19,313 nucleotides of DNA from assembly GCA_023091735.1 (NCBI GenBank), contig JALKBU010000969.1, forward strand, positions 1 to 19,313. Direction: 5' to 3'. The notes under the pieces were generated by a model. The model saw nothing but the letters and a program-made list of their open reading frames with translations, did no database searches and was not told where the DNA came from. The DNA is from Trichomonas tenax. Its lineage: Eukaryota > Parabasalia > Trichomonadida > Trichomonadidae. The position numbers were made by a program, and so were the translations under genes. Positions 7,243-16,296 of this stretch are shown here, piece after piece (position 1 is the stretch's first letter; every line of letters begins with the position of its first letter).

Positions 7243-7661
7243 TGTCAACGAGCCAAAGTGTAAAGTGCTAGATTGTCAGATATATTATATTGAAAAATTG
7301 GTAAAACAAAAACGATAAGAAAAATATTTATCACGTAAATAAATATTTGCCAAATAAAACCATAAATGTCAGATTTGAAATTAGAGGGGGAGTGGAATTT
7401 CAAGTACCACCCACCTCGAAATTCATTAAATTTGTGCTTTATAATAGGTGCCACCCATATTCAATTCATTAAATTTGTGCTTTATAAATGGTGCCACCAA
7501 TCATAAAATGTTTAAATTACCATATTTATTCATATGTTTTAGACATAAATTTCAATATGATATTCCCACTTTTTTATTTTTTGACAATTTTCATTTTAGA
7601 TGAAATGTTACATTTTCTTAAAATATGACAATCTGACGCTCTACACTCTGGCTTGTTGACA
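7243..7661. mobile_element. 419-bp element with 41-bp terminal inverted repeats (MITE-like)
   Basis: The left end, 7243-7283, and the reverse complement of the right end, 7621-7661, agree at 33 of 41 positions; both begin TGTCAAC and share AGATTGTCA internally. The inside is AT-rich, has no gene of its own, and includes a 43-bp direct repeat. Length, inverted ends and lack of coding capacity fit a non-autonomous DNA element. A clean target-site duplication is not visible, so it is either old or something else, such as an inverted duplication of a regulatory region. Confidence 0.5.
7421..7498. repeat. 43-bp direct repeat, two copies
   Basis: ATTCATTAAATTTGTGCTTT starts at 7421 and again at 7464. 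Each copy continues through TATAA..GGTGCCACC; 35 bp are nearly identical. A partial earlier copy (TACCACCCACCTCGAAATTC) precedes the first. The array lies inside the inverted-repeat element. Confidence 0.8.
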
Positions 7662-7721
7662 AAACGCTTCTTTTTCTTGTTAACTTTTTTGGCTGCTTGT
7701 TCTCAAAGTTGAAGAATCCGC

Positions 7722-7964
7722 TTAACATGTCAAAATCTTATTTACATGTCATATTCGTTGAAATTTAATTATTTACATGTCAAAAAAATAAACTTTGAAA
7801 TAAAAGGCCAAGCAATGAAATGAATTAAATAAATGATGAATGAAGCTCAATTCTGATCAAATCTTACAAATATTAAAAGATATTAATATTAATTTTTTTT
7901 GTTCTATATTATAATGTTTAACTGAAAGAAAATAATTTACGTGTCGGATTGTTATTTACGTGTC
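7722..7964. repeat. Cluster of TTTAC[A/G]TGTC motifs
   Basis: The motif TTTACATGTC or TTTACGTGTC occurs at 7741, 7772, 7936 and 7955, with a variant TTAACATGTC at 7722 and an inverted TTTACGTG at about 7332-7341. All lie between the VOC gene and the ICMT pseudogene. ACATGT is itself palindromic. They may be transcription-factor sites or debris of a repeat. Confidence 0.5.
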
Positions 7965-7978
7965 AAATACCAAAAATG
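7963..7978 (+). promoter_or_regulatory. Possible initiator of the ICMT pseudogene
   Basis: TCAAATACCAAAAATG: a TCA with A(+1) at 7965, 11 nt before the ATG at 7976. It overlaps the last TTTACGTGTC motif. Confidence 0.3.
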
Positions 7979-8544
7979 GATTGGTTTTTAATTGTGTATT
8001 AATACTGTTGATAATCCTCCAAGCATACAGTGCTGCTGAGTATCTCCTCCAGTATCACTTCCATCCAGACTTAACAGATAGCTCTAGCTTTCTTATAACA
8101 AGAAATTACGTGATCGCTTTTGGATCTGGAATCATTGAGTTCATGATAGAGCGATATTTCTTCCCATTCAAGAGTTCAAATTCGAATGTATTCATTTATA
8201 TAGGATTTTCTTGCATCGTTATTAGACTTACAATGAGATTTACTGCAATTCTTCATGCAGGAAAGTCATTCACGCATAAGATTGCTTTATCTAAGAAACC
8301 AGAGCATAAACTCATAACAGACGGAATTTACAAATATATTTGCCATCCTTCTTATCTTAGATTCTTGATATTTGCTGTATGATCACAAATATACATGTCA
8401 AATCCAATTTGCGTTTGTGGCTTCTATATTAAGATTTATTCATTCTTTTCTTCAAGAATTCGTATTGAAGATAAGTATCTTATTGAGATGTTTCCAGATT
8501 ATGAAGAATATCGTTCAAAGACACCAACATGGATGCTTATGTAA
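7976..8544 (+). pseudogene. Isoprenylcysteine carboxyl methyltransferase (ICMT), broken
   Basis: Hydrophobic multi-pass protein matching ICMT along its length: SAAEYLLQYHFHP, DSSSFLITRNYVIAF, FTAILHAGKSFTHKI, the signature DGIYKYICHPSYL, then NPICVC, and RIRIEDKYLIEMFPDYEEY near the C-terminus (ICMT R-x-x-x-E-E-x-x-L...F pattern). ICMT methylates the carboxyl group of C-terminal prenylcysteines at the ER. A TGA at 8380-8382 interrupts the frame exactly where the family has a Gly (animal SIGTQ, here xSQ), one G-to-T change from GGA; the frame then continues in register for 53 codons to TAA at 8542-8544. At the 5' end the conserved frame has no ATG (only GTG at 7960); ATG 7976 is in another frame, suggesting a further small indel near 7990-8000. 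Confidence 0.8.
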
Positions 8545-9160
8545 ATTCCTATATATTTGCATGTGATGAAATCATAAAGCTGTGTTTTCTTCAATTCATT
8601 GGTATTGCATTGAACTTCAAACTGTTTACGCATAGTTACCTCAAAAAATATTATCTTTAATTGAAGATTGAAACCGAAAAATGAAGTCATTTCTATATTA
8701 ATTATAAGATTGCAATCAGATCTAAGAGAAATTCATTAAGCTTCACTTTGTTTAGTGAAAAATATTTTCAAATCGATCAATTTTAAAGAAATGCTCAATA
8801 ATAATTGAACGAATTGAGTTGAATTCGTGAGGGAACGAAGTTATATGATATTGAAATAAGTCATGTTAACAATTTCGTTCAACTTCAATTCATTAAAGAA
8901 AAAATATGAAATTGATGATATGCGATGAAGAATTTCATTACATGTTATCATATGTTTTAATTTTTTGTTCTATTCTCGATCAAAATATTAAATCATAAGA
9001 AAAATAATCGATAATCATCAGGTTGGAGGGTGAAAATGATAAATATACAATGAGTTGTAGAAATTAATCAAAGCAAAAGAGTTAAAGCTTAAACTCTAGA
9101 TCCGAATTTCAATTAAAAATATGAATAATCTATGTATCGGATTGCATATTTTGTCACAGT
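8545..9160. other. Gene-free AT-rich stretch
   Basis: No sustained coding frame. A 9-bp inverted pair TTGAACGAA / TTCGTTCAA (about 8804 and 8875) lies among related GAATTGAGTTGAATTC-like words. Nothing more is recognised. Confidence 0.45.
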
Positions 9161-9164
9161 TTAC

Positions 9165-9295
9165 AAAGCTCAATTCTCTCAAAAGTCTTATCCAAAATCG
9201 TCGATCTCGATTCCTTGCATTTTTTAAACGGCGTTCCATCAAATTCGATGTCGTCACAATTTATTTCTAGCAACTCATTGAATTGGAATCTAGTA
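9165..9295 (-). pseudogene. Short coding-like remnant
   Basis: The minus strand reads QFNELLEINCDDIEFDGTPF and then KKCKESRSTILDKTFERIEL without a stop, with composition typical of folded protein. Further upstream on the same strand other frames contain pieces such as MSSKLERYEGMKTFDEII (about 9540-9485) and GWSFYNEKNAFMTRAVC (about 9400-9345), each closed by stops. It looks like a much-decayed gene of about 130 codons. No family is recognised. Confidence 0.25.
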
Positions 9296-9599
9296 TTTAT
9301 GCATATTATGATACAGTATTTTTAAATAATTTTGTCAAAACAGCTTTGTAAACAAACGGCTCTAGTCATGAAGGCGTTCTTTTCGTTATAAAAACTCCAA
9401 CCTTTTTAATAGCTCACTAGCTTGATCTATAAAACAATTAATTCTGCACCTTCTCTCCTACCAGAAACATGAAAAGCTTTACTTATTCGAAAATAATTTC
9501 GTCGAAAGTTTTCATACCTTCATACCTTTCGAGTTTGGAACTCATTCCTATCGGCAGGAATGTCTTAGCCTTTTACTTCAATTGATAATTAAGATAATT

Positions 9600-10020
9600 T
9601 ATCAATAATGCAAAAATTTTACAAATTGAAGAATATCATTATAACATCGTAATTTAACAATTTATTTTTTAAAAATTGAAATATTTATTTTTTGTAAACT
9701 ATAGAATTGTATGAAAAGTCTCCCCTAATCCACTTTGAAAAATTCAATGAATCAAGATTTAATAGTTAAAAATTAGTTATTTTTTCAATTATGGAGCATG
9801 ACATGCATGACGCTGAAACATATATAGATATCCAAAACATATTCTCTATCCAAAATATTCTTTTGTTCCTTTTTGGCTTTTTCTGTTAATTTTGAGATAT
9901 GTTGGGTCATATTACTCACATGCCTGCAGATACCTAAATGTTTATATATAATTAAAATCCGATTTACTGACTTTTTGCCACTTGAAGTCGAAATTCACAA
10001 ATGAAAATAACTTTGATTAA
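9600..10020. other. Gene-free AT-rich stretch
   Basis: No supported gene, RNA or repeat was seen. Confidence 0.4.
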
Positions 10021-10347
10021 AACAATTTTTCACAGATTGTTTCGGCCTTCGGACGGAGCAATTTATGGTTGCGTAAAGGAATTTCCTTGACTGGTCTTTG
10101 TAATAAAATCGTATTTTTCAAAACATGACTTGATGAGATTGGGGTTATTTTGCAACACTATAAAAAAACCTTTGAAAAGGCGTTTGGCACTGATATAAGT
10201 AACAACTTCGTTATTCAATGTTTTTGTTCTGAAAATTGTGACAATAAATCTCCCGTAAACGGTATTTCGCTTGCTGAATGGTGTTTGTGTCGTTTTGAAA
10301 ATATAGAACTCTGTCAATTTCCTCCTATATTCGAGAATATCAGATAA
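10021..10347 (+). pseudogene. Unrecognised coding remnant with one stop
   Basis: One frame is open from 10021 to TAA at 10345 except for a TGA at 10126-10128. It reads QIVSAFGRSNLWLRKGISLT...KT, stop, LDEIGVILQHYKKTFEKAFG, then VNGISLAEWCLCRFENIELC and QFPPIFENI. Amphipathic helices and balanced composition look like real protein. There is no ATG at a sensible place. A minus-strand frame across the same bases is the shadow. I do not recognise the family; a winged-helix or other small regulatory domain is possible but unproven. Confidence 0.35.
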
Positions 10348-11480
10348 ATGTGTCTATATTTCATATTTAGATAATCCTGATATATATTTATATAGCACAC
10401 ATCTTCATTAGTAATATTATCATAACAATCATGTCCGTTCTTTGATATTTATATAAAATATTCAATTTCTTTATTTGAAGATGAGGAACAATGAGATCTC
10501 ATATCTGTATCATACAGAATGCAGTAATTAATCTTAAATCGAAGTATATATAAGTTTTAAATAAAACTAATTAGAACATTATTGCAAATTGTATGGATAA
10601 ATAGGAACTAATAGGGCGATCTAATGGCCAACTGATCATAATCTGAATCTAATAAAAAAATTTCAAAATTTATTTTTGATAAATCATAGATTATCTGAAA
10701 ATTTAGATATCACAGGCGGATTTCATGGCGAAATGCAACTGTATACGAATCAATTTTGATATAAATTGGAAAAATGGTGAATTACTGTACAAATCATTGG
10801 TAATAGCGAAGATGTAGGTATTAATTCGATTTTTTATTTGTAATCAAGTGCCAATTTATGAGTATATTCATGTTAATACTGATAATGATTCGAATTGTAG
10901 AGAATTATTTTGAATGAACCTAATCAAATGAATTCAATGATGATAATATCGATGGAATGTTAGAGTGAGCTGGTCTACGTGGCCAGAAGTCTTTGAATAT
11001 GATCAGTCGATCTAATTATGATAAAATTCGATGTTTATATTATATTTCAAATAAGAATTCCCAAAAAAATCAAAATGCAAAGGTTAAATCTTTCAAAATC
11101 AAAGAACGAACAAAAAAAAATCATCAATTTTTTTTGATTTTTTACGATTCTCAATAATAACCTTATTATAACAAAAAAATGAAAGGAAAAAACATACTGA
11201 GTTTACATTAATTATCAAACTCTAATATCGAATCAATAATCGTATTTTCAGTAGTTTTCATTTTTCTCATCACCAAATAACCAATTATATTCTAAATTGG
11301 TCGATTTTGAATATTTTAATCCAAAAATGCATAGAAACTGCTCTAATGGATATAAAAAGTGTTGGAACATAATTAATTTGAATCAATAAAAATCACTCTC
11401 TTCTTCATCAAATAACTCTCTCAATTCCGCGATCCTATTTTACTGAATACAATTATTACATACCATTTTGTCCATGTGTT
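10348..11480. other. Gene-free AT-rich stretch
   Basis: More than 1.1 kb with dense stops in all frames and no recognised RNA gene. It ends where Rab-like sequence begins. The expected first 35-40 Rab codons, including the P-loop, are not found in any frame here. Confidence 0.45.
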
Positions 11481-11490
11481 ATTGCTGGAC

Positions 11491-11985
11491 TTCGATTTCG
11501 ACATGGAACCAACAATTGGAGCATCTTTTCTGACTAAAGTGATGAAAGTCGAAGATACGAAACTAGTGATGAATATATGGGGCACCGCTGGCCAAGAAAG
11601 ATACAAAAGTATATTATCAACATAGTCGAGAAATGCGAACGCTGCAGTTTTAGTTTTCGATGTATCTAATCAGGAATCATTCAATAACATTGATAAATGG
11701 AAAGATGAAATCTGCAGGTTTAACCCTAATAAGATTTCGTTATTCTTAGTTGTAAATAAATATGATTTAGAATCAACTGTTTCCGATGAAGACGCAATGA
11801 GATGGGGAAAAGTAAATCATTCCAGCTTCTCCCAGGCATCAGTCGCAAATGGAAGAGGAATTAAAGAATTATTCTCAATGATTGCCGAGCACCTGTTCCT
11901 AAAGAGAGCCGAATTCGAAAAGAAGCCTCCATTGCCTTCATTTGAGCTGAAGCAAAAGACGAAAAAGGAAAGTTCATGTTGTTAA
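11491..11985 (+). pseudogene. Rab-family small GTPase, 5' truncated and broken
   Basis: The frame carries DFDMEPTIGASF (switch I region, effector Thr), WGTAGQERYKS (G3), AAVLVFDVSNQESFNNIDKW, NKYDLE (G4), ASVANGRGIKELF (G5 region) and a C-terminal SSCC suited to double geranylgeranylation, so this is a Rab of membrane traffic. Four things mark it as a pseudogene: the N-terminal GxxxxGK(S/T) loop is missing; no ATG precedes switch I in frame; the G3 Asp is Gly (GGC at 11581-11583, one change from GAC); and TAG at 11623-11625 sits where Rabs have Tyr before the RxANAAV segment. The rest of the frame is intact to TAA at 11983-11985, so decay looks recent. Confidence 0.85.
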
Positions 11986-12637
11986 CATTTTTGTTTGTTA
12001 TTTAACAAGCGTGAAATTCTTAAGTTTCGCGGATCTGTATGTATATTATTAAGTTTTTAATAATTTTTTTAATCATTGATATTATAAAAAATTTATTGAC
12101 TTTTACAATCCATAACTAATGAGGAACTTTCATATTCGATGTATGTATAATGGTTTACATATTGGTTTTGTCTGATCCCAAATCTATAATTTACCGATAA
12201 AAAAAATTAGCCGAAATAGACTTGGAATTCAAAAAATAGAAAGCGTATATTGTACTATGATTATTTTATTCTTCGTTTTGGTAGTCTTTATCATATCTTG
12301 GGCCCAGAACTTAGAACGTTCTCTACACAAGAATGTGGATCGTTTTTGAGCGAGAAAAAATAACGGACGAAAAAAATTTGACGACCTACCTCTCATTTGA
12401 TTGGCATATTCAAAATAAGTTTTCGATATTCCCATATTTAACATATGTTAAGTCATATTATTCAATAAAATTTTTCTAATATTTTTGAAGTTATTTGGGT
12501 GAATAACTGTATAAGGAGCAAAATTTTAGTGATTATAAAGTTGAAATATTGCTTTCAAAAGTACTTGAAATTGTGTTAACAGATGCGTATAAAGCAAAAA
12601 ATAAATTAATAAATGGATGACTCTAAATATGATATTA
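11986..12637. other. Intergenic; contains a 30-codon signal-peptide-like frame
   Basis: ATG at 12257 opens a short frame (to TGA 12347-12349) reading MIILFFVLVVFIISWA then QNLERSLHKNVDRF: a good signal peptide followed by a few polar residues. No initiator is adjacent and the frame after the stop loses protein character. It may be a truncated secreted-protein gene or chance. Nothing else is seen. Confidence 0.25.
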
Positions 12638-13618
12638 ATGCCTCTCGATGTAAGATCAGGAAGTCCCTAAGACTATAAGCAAGTACGAGGTGATCAAGAC
12701 AATAGGCAGAGGCGCTTTCGCTGTTGTTGTTTTAGCATTTGATCCAAAGACAAACCAAAAAGTCGCCATAAAAATATTAGATAGATACGAGGTGGCCAAG
12801 CTCGGCCTTCTCTTGTACTTAGAGAACGAATTACGATTGAATCGAGATTTGATCACCCCAACTTAATTAAAGTGCACGACGTTATATATGAACCTGATAT
12901 TATCATGATCATCATGGAATATGTTCCTAACGGTGATCTACAGCTCCTATTAACTTCAGGAATGAAGTTTTCTAGTGACGAACAACTAAGAATAACATAT
13001 GAATTATTACAGGGTTTACAATATCTCCACCAAAGGGGAATCAGCCACAGAGATGTAAAACCTAAAAATATCATCTTTGATGCGGATTTCCTTCCAAAAT
13101 TCATCGATTTTGGACTCAGCAAAGAAAATTCTTCAGATCTTCACACATACTGCGGTACTACATTCTATATGGCATCAGAAATATTCAAAACAGACACTTT
13201 TGACGGCATGAAAGCAGATATCTGGGCCATTGGTGTTGCGATCAACATACTGGCAACAATGCACTTTCCGTGGTTCACACGTAACGAAATTCAGTTCATG
13301 AACGAAATCAAAGAAGACAAACTTCAATTTTATATCGAACCAAAAGGCATTATCGGGACAATCATTCGCAAATGCTTGACTGTAGATCCAGATGAGAGAC
13401 CAACAGCAGAGGAATTGCTTCAAATAATGGAAAATAGTCAGATAACAGCGCTTACTGTCAGTAGGGAAAATCTGGACAGAATCACATATCCAGCAGGCGG
13501 CCTTCCAAAGCTGGGACTTCGCAATCAGACTCCTCTATATGTGAAAGCAAGAAAATTGAATGAGAAAATTTTTGCAAGGAAGAATCAGATATTGAGATAT
13601 CGAAAGAGCTTAATGTAA
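12638..13618 (+). pseudogene. CAMK-like Ser/Thr protein kinase with two opposite frameshifts
   Basis: All kinase landmarks are present: GRGAFAVVV (Gly loop), VAIKIL (Lys), LENELRL (αC Glu), HRDVKPKN (about 13046), IDFGLSK, TYCGTTFYMASEIF, DIWAIGV and DERPTAEELL. CAMK-type kinases of this plan are numerous in trichomonads. The likely start is ATG 12638 (MPLDVRSGS). An extra C near 12664-12667 (AGTCCCTAAG) shifts the frame and would stop at 12668; a one-base loss near 12842-12846, in the segment expected as LSRFDHPN, returns it to the original frame. Between them 180 nt are out of frame, so no whole kinase is made. The APE motif is ASE (TCA at 13175-13177). Residues after the kinase domain form a short basic tail. 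Two assembly errors are a possible alternative. Confidence 0.8.
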
Positions 13619-14070
13619 GATTCTGTTAATAATCCTGCGTTTTTAATGATATATTGTGAGTTATAAAGAAAATTTTACGAATATTACCTATTTTTAGCTG
13701 CAGCGCTAGATAAATACTGTCGCAGATACAAAAACAAGTGAATAGACTCAAAGACCAAAAATACGTGATCTGTACGAAGCCGAGCTACGTCTGATTCTAC
13801 TGTGTTTCATCATCGATTTGCAGTATGATAACCACTCACAACATCGCATTTCGCTGTGTTCGCACTAGATTTCGCATCTATCTGTGGATATTACCAATGA
13901 TATAATCTCATTATTGCCAAAAAGCTTGGCATCAAATAGAATAGCACCAAAAATAGTTATATTAAAGTCCGCATGAGCTCAATTTTTAGTTTTTAGAATC
14001 TACCTCCTGCTTAATTTTTTATAACCCTGTTTTAATTCCACTATAATCCCCTGCTTTTTTATTAAATACC
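13619..14070. other. Intergenic with faint coding-like text
   Basis: One plus-strand frame around 13770-13970 reads RPKIRDLYEAELRLILLCFI and, after a stop, ISHLSVDITNDIISLLPKSL. This may be a decayed gene but it has no ATG and no family match. A stem-loop GCCAA-AAAGC-TTGGC at about 13917-13931 has no known role. Confidence 0.25.
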
Positions 14071-14077
14071 CTTCATT

Positions 14078-14085
14078 TCAACACA
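14078..14085 (+). promoter_or_regulatory. Initiator-like element, glycosyltransferase gene
   Basis: TCAACACA abuts the ATG at 14086, with A(+1) 6 nt upstream. It supports the first ATG over Met15 (14128). Confidence 0.45.
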
Positions 14086-15012
14086 ATGTTCAAAATAACT
14101 TTGTTTGATGCTGATCTCGGGGAAGAAATGGAGAACACACTTAAATATACTGGAATATTAGCTCTAGTTATCGTACTGTATTCTTTATTCCAACCAAAAT
14201 TCACTCCTTTCAAAATTCAAGATACGAAAATATATTTATCAATGATAACAGTATCATATTGGAATATAACCAGAGCAGAGTTGAGCTATAGCGTTTGGGG
14301 ACGTTATATTGAACAATTGTATCCAAAATCAAAATTTGTTTTTGCATTTTGTAGGACGATCAATATAAAAGACACAATAACTGTAATGGCAGATATCTGC
14401 CAAGATGCATTTTTGTTCCCTTTCAAGGCAGCAATGGAAGATTTCATGCAAAACACAGATTTACCTTGGTTTATACGAACAACTGATGACGTGTACGTTA
14501 GCATATCGCAGATAGGCCAAATGATTGCTGATTTAGAGAAAAAATACGACCCTTATCACGATATTGTTGTCAAAGGAAATGTTCATGCGACAAGTGATCA
14601 TTTCTTTTTACATGGCGGTCCAGGGTGGGTTATATCAAGAGCTGCTGTAAAAAGAATATTAAGGCTCGAAAAATTAGTTCCATTTCAACAAAAAGAAACA
14701 GACGACACGCAAATAGTTTACTATTTTAAGAACATTGGTATAAATGAAACAAATGGAGATTCGTTGTCGATAGTTGGAACTCCAATAAATAATAAACAAA
14801 AAATCGAAGTTCTTCATCAACAAAACTACGACGACCTTCAATGCTGCCCAAAGGACAAACAATTACACAATGCTAAAGATATTGTTCTTTGGCATTGCGG
14901 AGATGCTGAATTATCAGCATTACTTTATGGAGATAGGTTCCAAAAGAATGCTCCAAACGGTACTTATTTGTATAATAACTATGATTCAACAAACTTTTGT
15001 AAATTATGTTAG
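14086..15012 (+). CDS. Fringe-like (GT31-type) glycosyltransferase, type II membrane protein
   Basis: 308 residues. A short cytosolic N-terminus, one membrane helix (residues ~21-36, YTGILALVIVLYSLF), then a lumenal catalytic domain. The motif TTDDVYV (132-138) holds the Asp-Asp-type metal/sugar-nucleotide site, and GGPGWVISRAAV (177-188) is the fringe/C1GalT-type 'GGxGxxxS' motif; ETDDTQI (204-210) and WHCGD (269-273) fit the later acidic and His motifs of this family. Such enzymes add a β1,3-linked sugar in the Golgi; donor and acceptor cannot be told. Sequons at Asn60, Asn220 and Asn291. The length is normal for the family and no lesion is seen. The initiator-like TCA next to ATG 14086 supports this start; Met15 is an alternative. 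Confidence 0.8.
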   Translation: MFKITLFDADLGEEMENTLKYTGILALVIVLYSLFQPKFTPFKIQDTKIYLSMITVSYWNITRAELSYSVWGRYIEQLYPKSKFVFAFCRTINIKDTITVMADICQDAFLFPFKAAMEDFMQNTDLPWFIRTTDDVYVSISQIGQMIADLEKKYDPYHDIVVKGNVHATSDHFFLHGGPGWVISRAAVKRILRLEKLVPFQQKETDDTQIVYYFKNIGINETNGDSLSIVGTPINNKQKIEVLHQQNYDDLQCCPKDKQLHNAKDIVLWHCGDAELSALLYGDRFQKNAPNGTYLYNNYDSTNFCKLC

Positions 15013-15102
15013 ATATCTTAATTGACTTTTTTTCTGATGTGTTATAACTTGCTGTAACTGGTTTTTTCACTTTTGCAAATATAAACACAATGAAAATTAA
15101 AG

Positions 15103-16296
15103 TTAATTTGCATTAAAATCATAATTTCCGTTTTTGGTTGAGTATTTGATTCCTTTCGTGATATTTTTTGCATTTGTTTCTATGTCAAAGTTATCAACTT
15201 TGAATCCTGAATATGTATAATTTGGAGCAGTGAATTGAGCATTAATAAAGATGCTTTTGGCTTTGGCTTTAGCTAAATCTATGATTGAAGCACTTCCATT
15301 CAAGATTGGTGAAGAAATATTTAATGAATCAATCTTCCAAGAAATAAAGTGTGTTTTTTCGTCATATTCAGTTGATCCGCAAATTGATGCCATTGATGGT
15401 GTAGAAACACCTTCAGGAAGCCGAAAAGAAATCACAACGTTCGATAATTTTTGTGGAAGATTTGGATCTGGTCTCAAGATGATCTCAAAAACAACACTGA
15501 TGGATGACCATGTGAATTTTGATGTCACAAACAATGGAAGTTGTGAAGCATTTGGCTCAGCAACGTATTTCATAAGACAAAATGTTCCATCTGGTGGAAC
15601 AAACTGGATTCTTCTTGCTAAATGCTGTTTGGCGTCAACGCAGCGGTGATATGAAATTTCAATGAACTGTTTTGGGATATTAACTGATAATCCAACCATT
15701 GGATCACCGCTAAGCCTGCAAAATGCATTCACTATTCCTCTAACAGTGTTAAATAGTATTTTTCCGTCAATAGAAACGTGCGTATCGATGTTTTCGATGA
15801 CATTTATTACGAATTCTGGTGTTCCGTGGATTTTTGTTGTTCCTCTCCATGGATATCTTCTGTCAACGGACATTGTGGAATCCAATACTCCAGAAAACGA
15901 GGCAATTAGACAACTTGGTTCGTCAAGAAGTGGATATCCTTCATCTATTGCTTGATCAAGGACTTTGTATATAACAGGATACTCCGTCTTGATATTGGCA
16001 GCGGTTAAGCCCCCTTTTATCAATGTTGATATTAATTTCGCAGTATTTACGAGAAATTGGGATGAAAACGTTAATATACTTTCGTTTCCGTCGCATATAG
16101 CAACGAAATATACTTCACTCTCTTTGTGTATGATGAAAATTTTTCCGAAAGCTTCGTAAATTGGTGGAATATTTTGGCCAAGTTCAATCACTTTAATAAT
16201 CGGTTCTAAATCCTGTCGTGAGAATATTCCGATGTAGTGTTTCTCTGCGATGACTTCACCTCCTGTGTTAACAATGAAAATACTGCGAATCATCAA
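15103..16296 (-). CDS. AP3M: AP-3 adaptor complex mu subunit
   Basis: 397 residues, close to the 400-420 of AP-3 mu. Residues ~1-135 form the longin domain (MIRSIFIVNTGGEVIAEKHY, VYFVAICD, then VLDQAIDEGYPLLDEP). The mu homology domain spans ~150-397, opening with YPWR (148-151), with GTPEFVINVIENID, FVPPDGTF (232-239), and ending in GFKVDNFDIET...GIKYSTKNGNY, which parallels the AP-3 form 'GLKVNRLDMYGE...GVKYVTKAG' better than AP-1 or AP-2. AP-3 sorts cargo from Golgi/endosomes to lysosome-like organelles; mu reads tyrosine-based signals and pairs with the sigma and beta subunits. It has two adjacent ATGs (16296, 16293) and TCACATTTG just before. Plus-strand frames over it are shadows. Confidence 0.9.
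   Translation of the reverse strand: MMIRSIFIVNTGGEVIAEKHYIGIFSRQDLEPIIKVIELGQNIPPIYEAFGKIFIIHKESEVYFVAICDGNESILTFSSQFLVNTAKLISTLIKGGLTAANIKTEYPVIYKVLDQAIDEGYPLLDEPSCLIASFSGVLDSTMSVDRRYPWRGTTKIHGTPEFVINVIENIDTHVSIDGKILFNTVRGIVNAFCRLSGDPMVGLSVNIPKQFIEISYHRCVDAKQHLARRIQFVPPDGTFCLMKYVAEPNASQLPLFVTSKFTWSSISVVFEIILRPDPNLPQKLSNVVISFRLPEGVSTPSMASICGSTEYDEKTHFISWKIDSLNISSPILNGSASIIDLAKAKAKSIFINAQFTAPNYTYSGFKVDNFDIETNAKNITKGIKYSTKNGNYDFNAN

Noticed and set aside
6853..7263. 136-codon plus-strand frame
   Set aside because: Antisense over the well-supported VOC gene; low-complexity Leu/His/Cys text.
13915..13932. GCCAA/TTGGC stem-loop as a terminator
   Set aside because: Intrinsic terminators do not apply to this eukaryotic context and no U-run follows.
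15251..16159. Three plus-strand frames
   Set aside because: All lie antisense to the AP-3 mu gene, whose longin and MHD motifs are clear.
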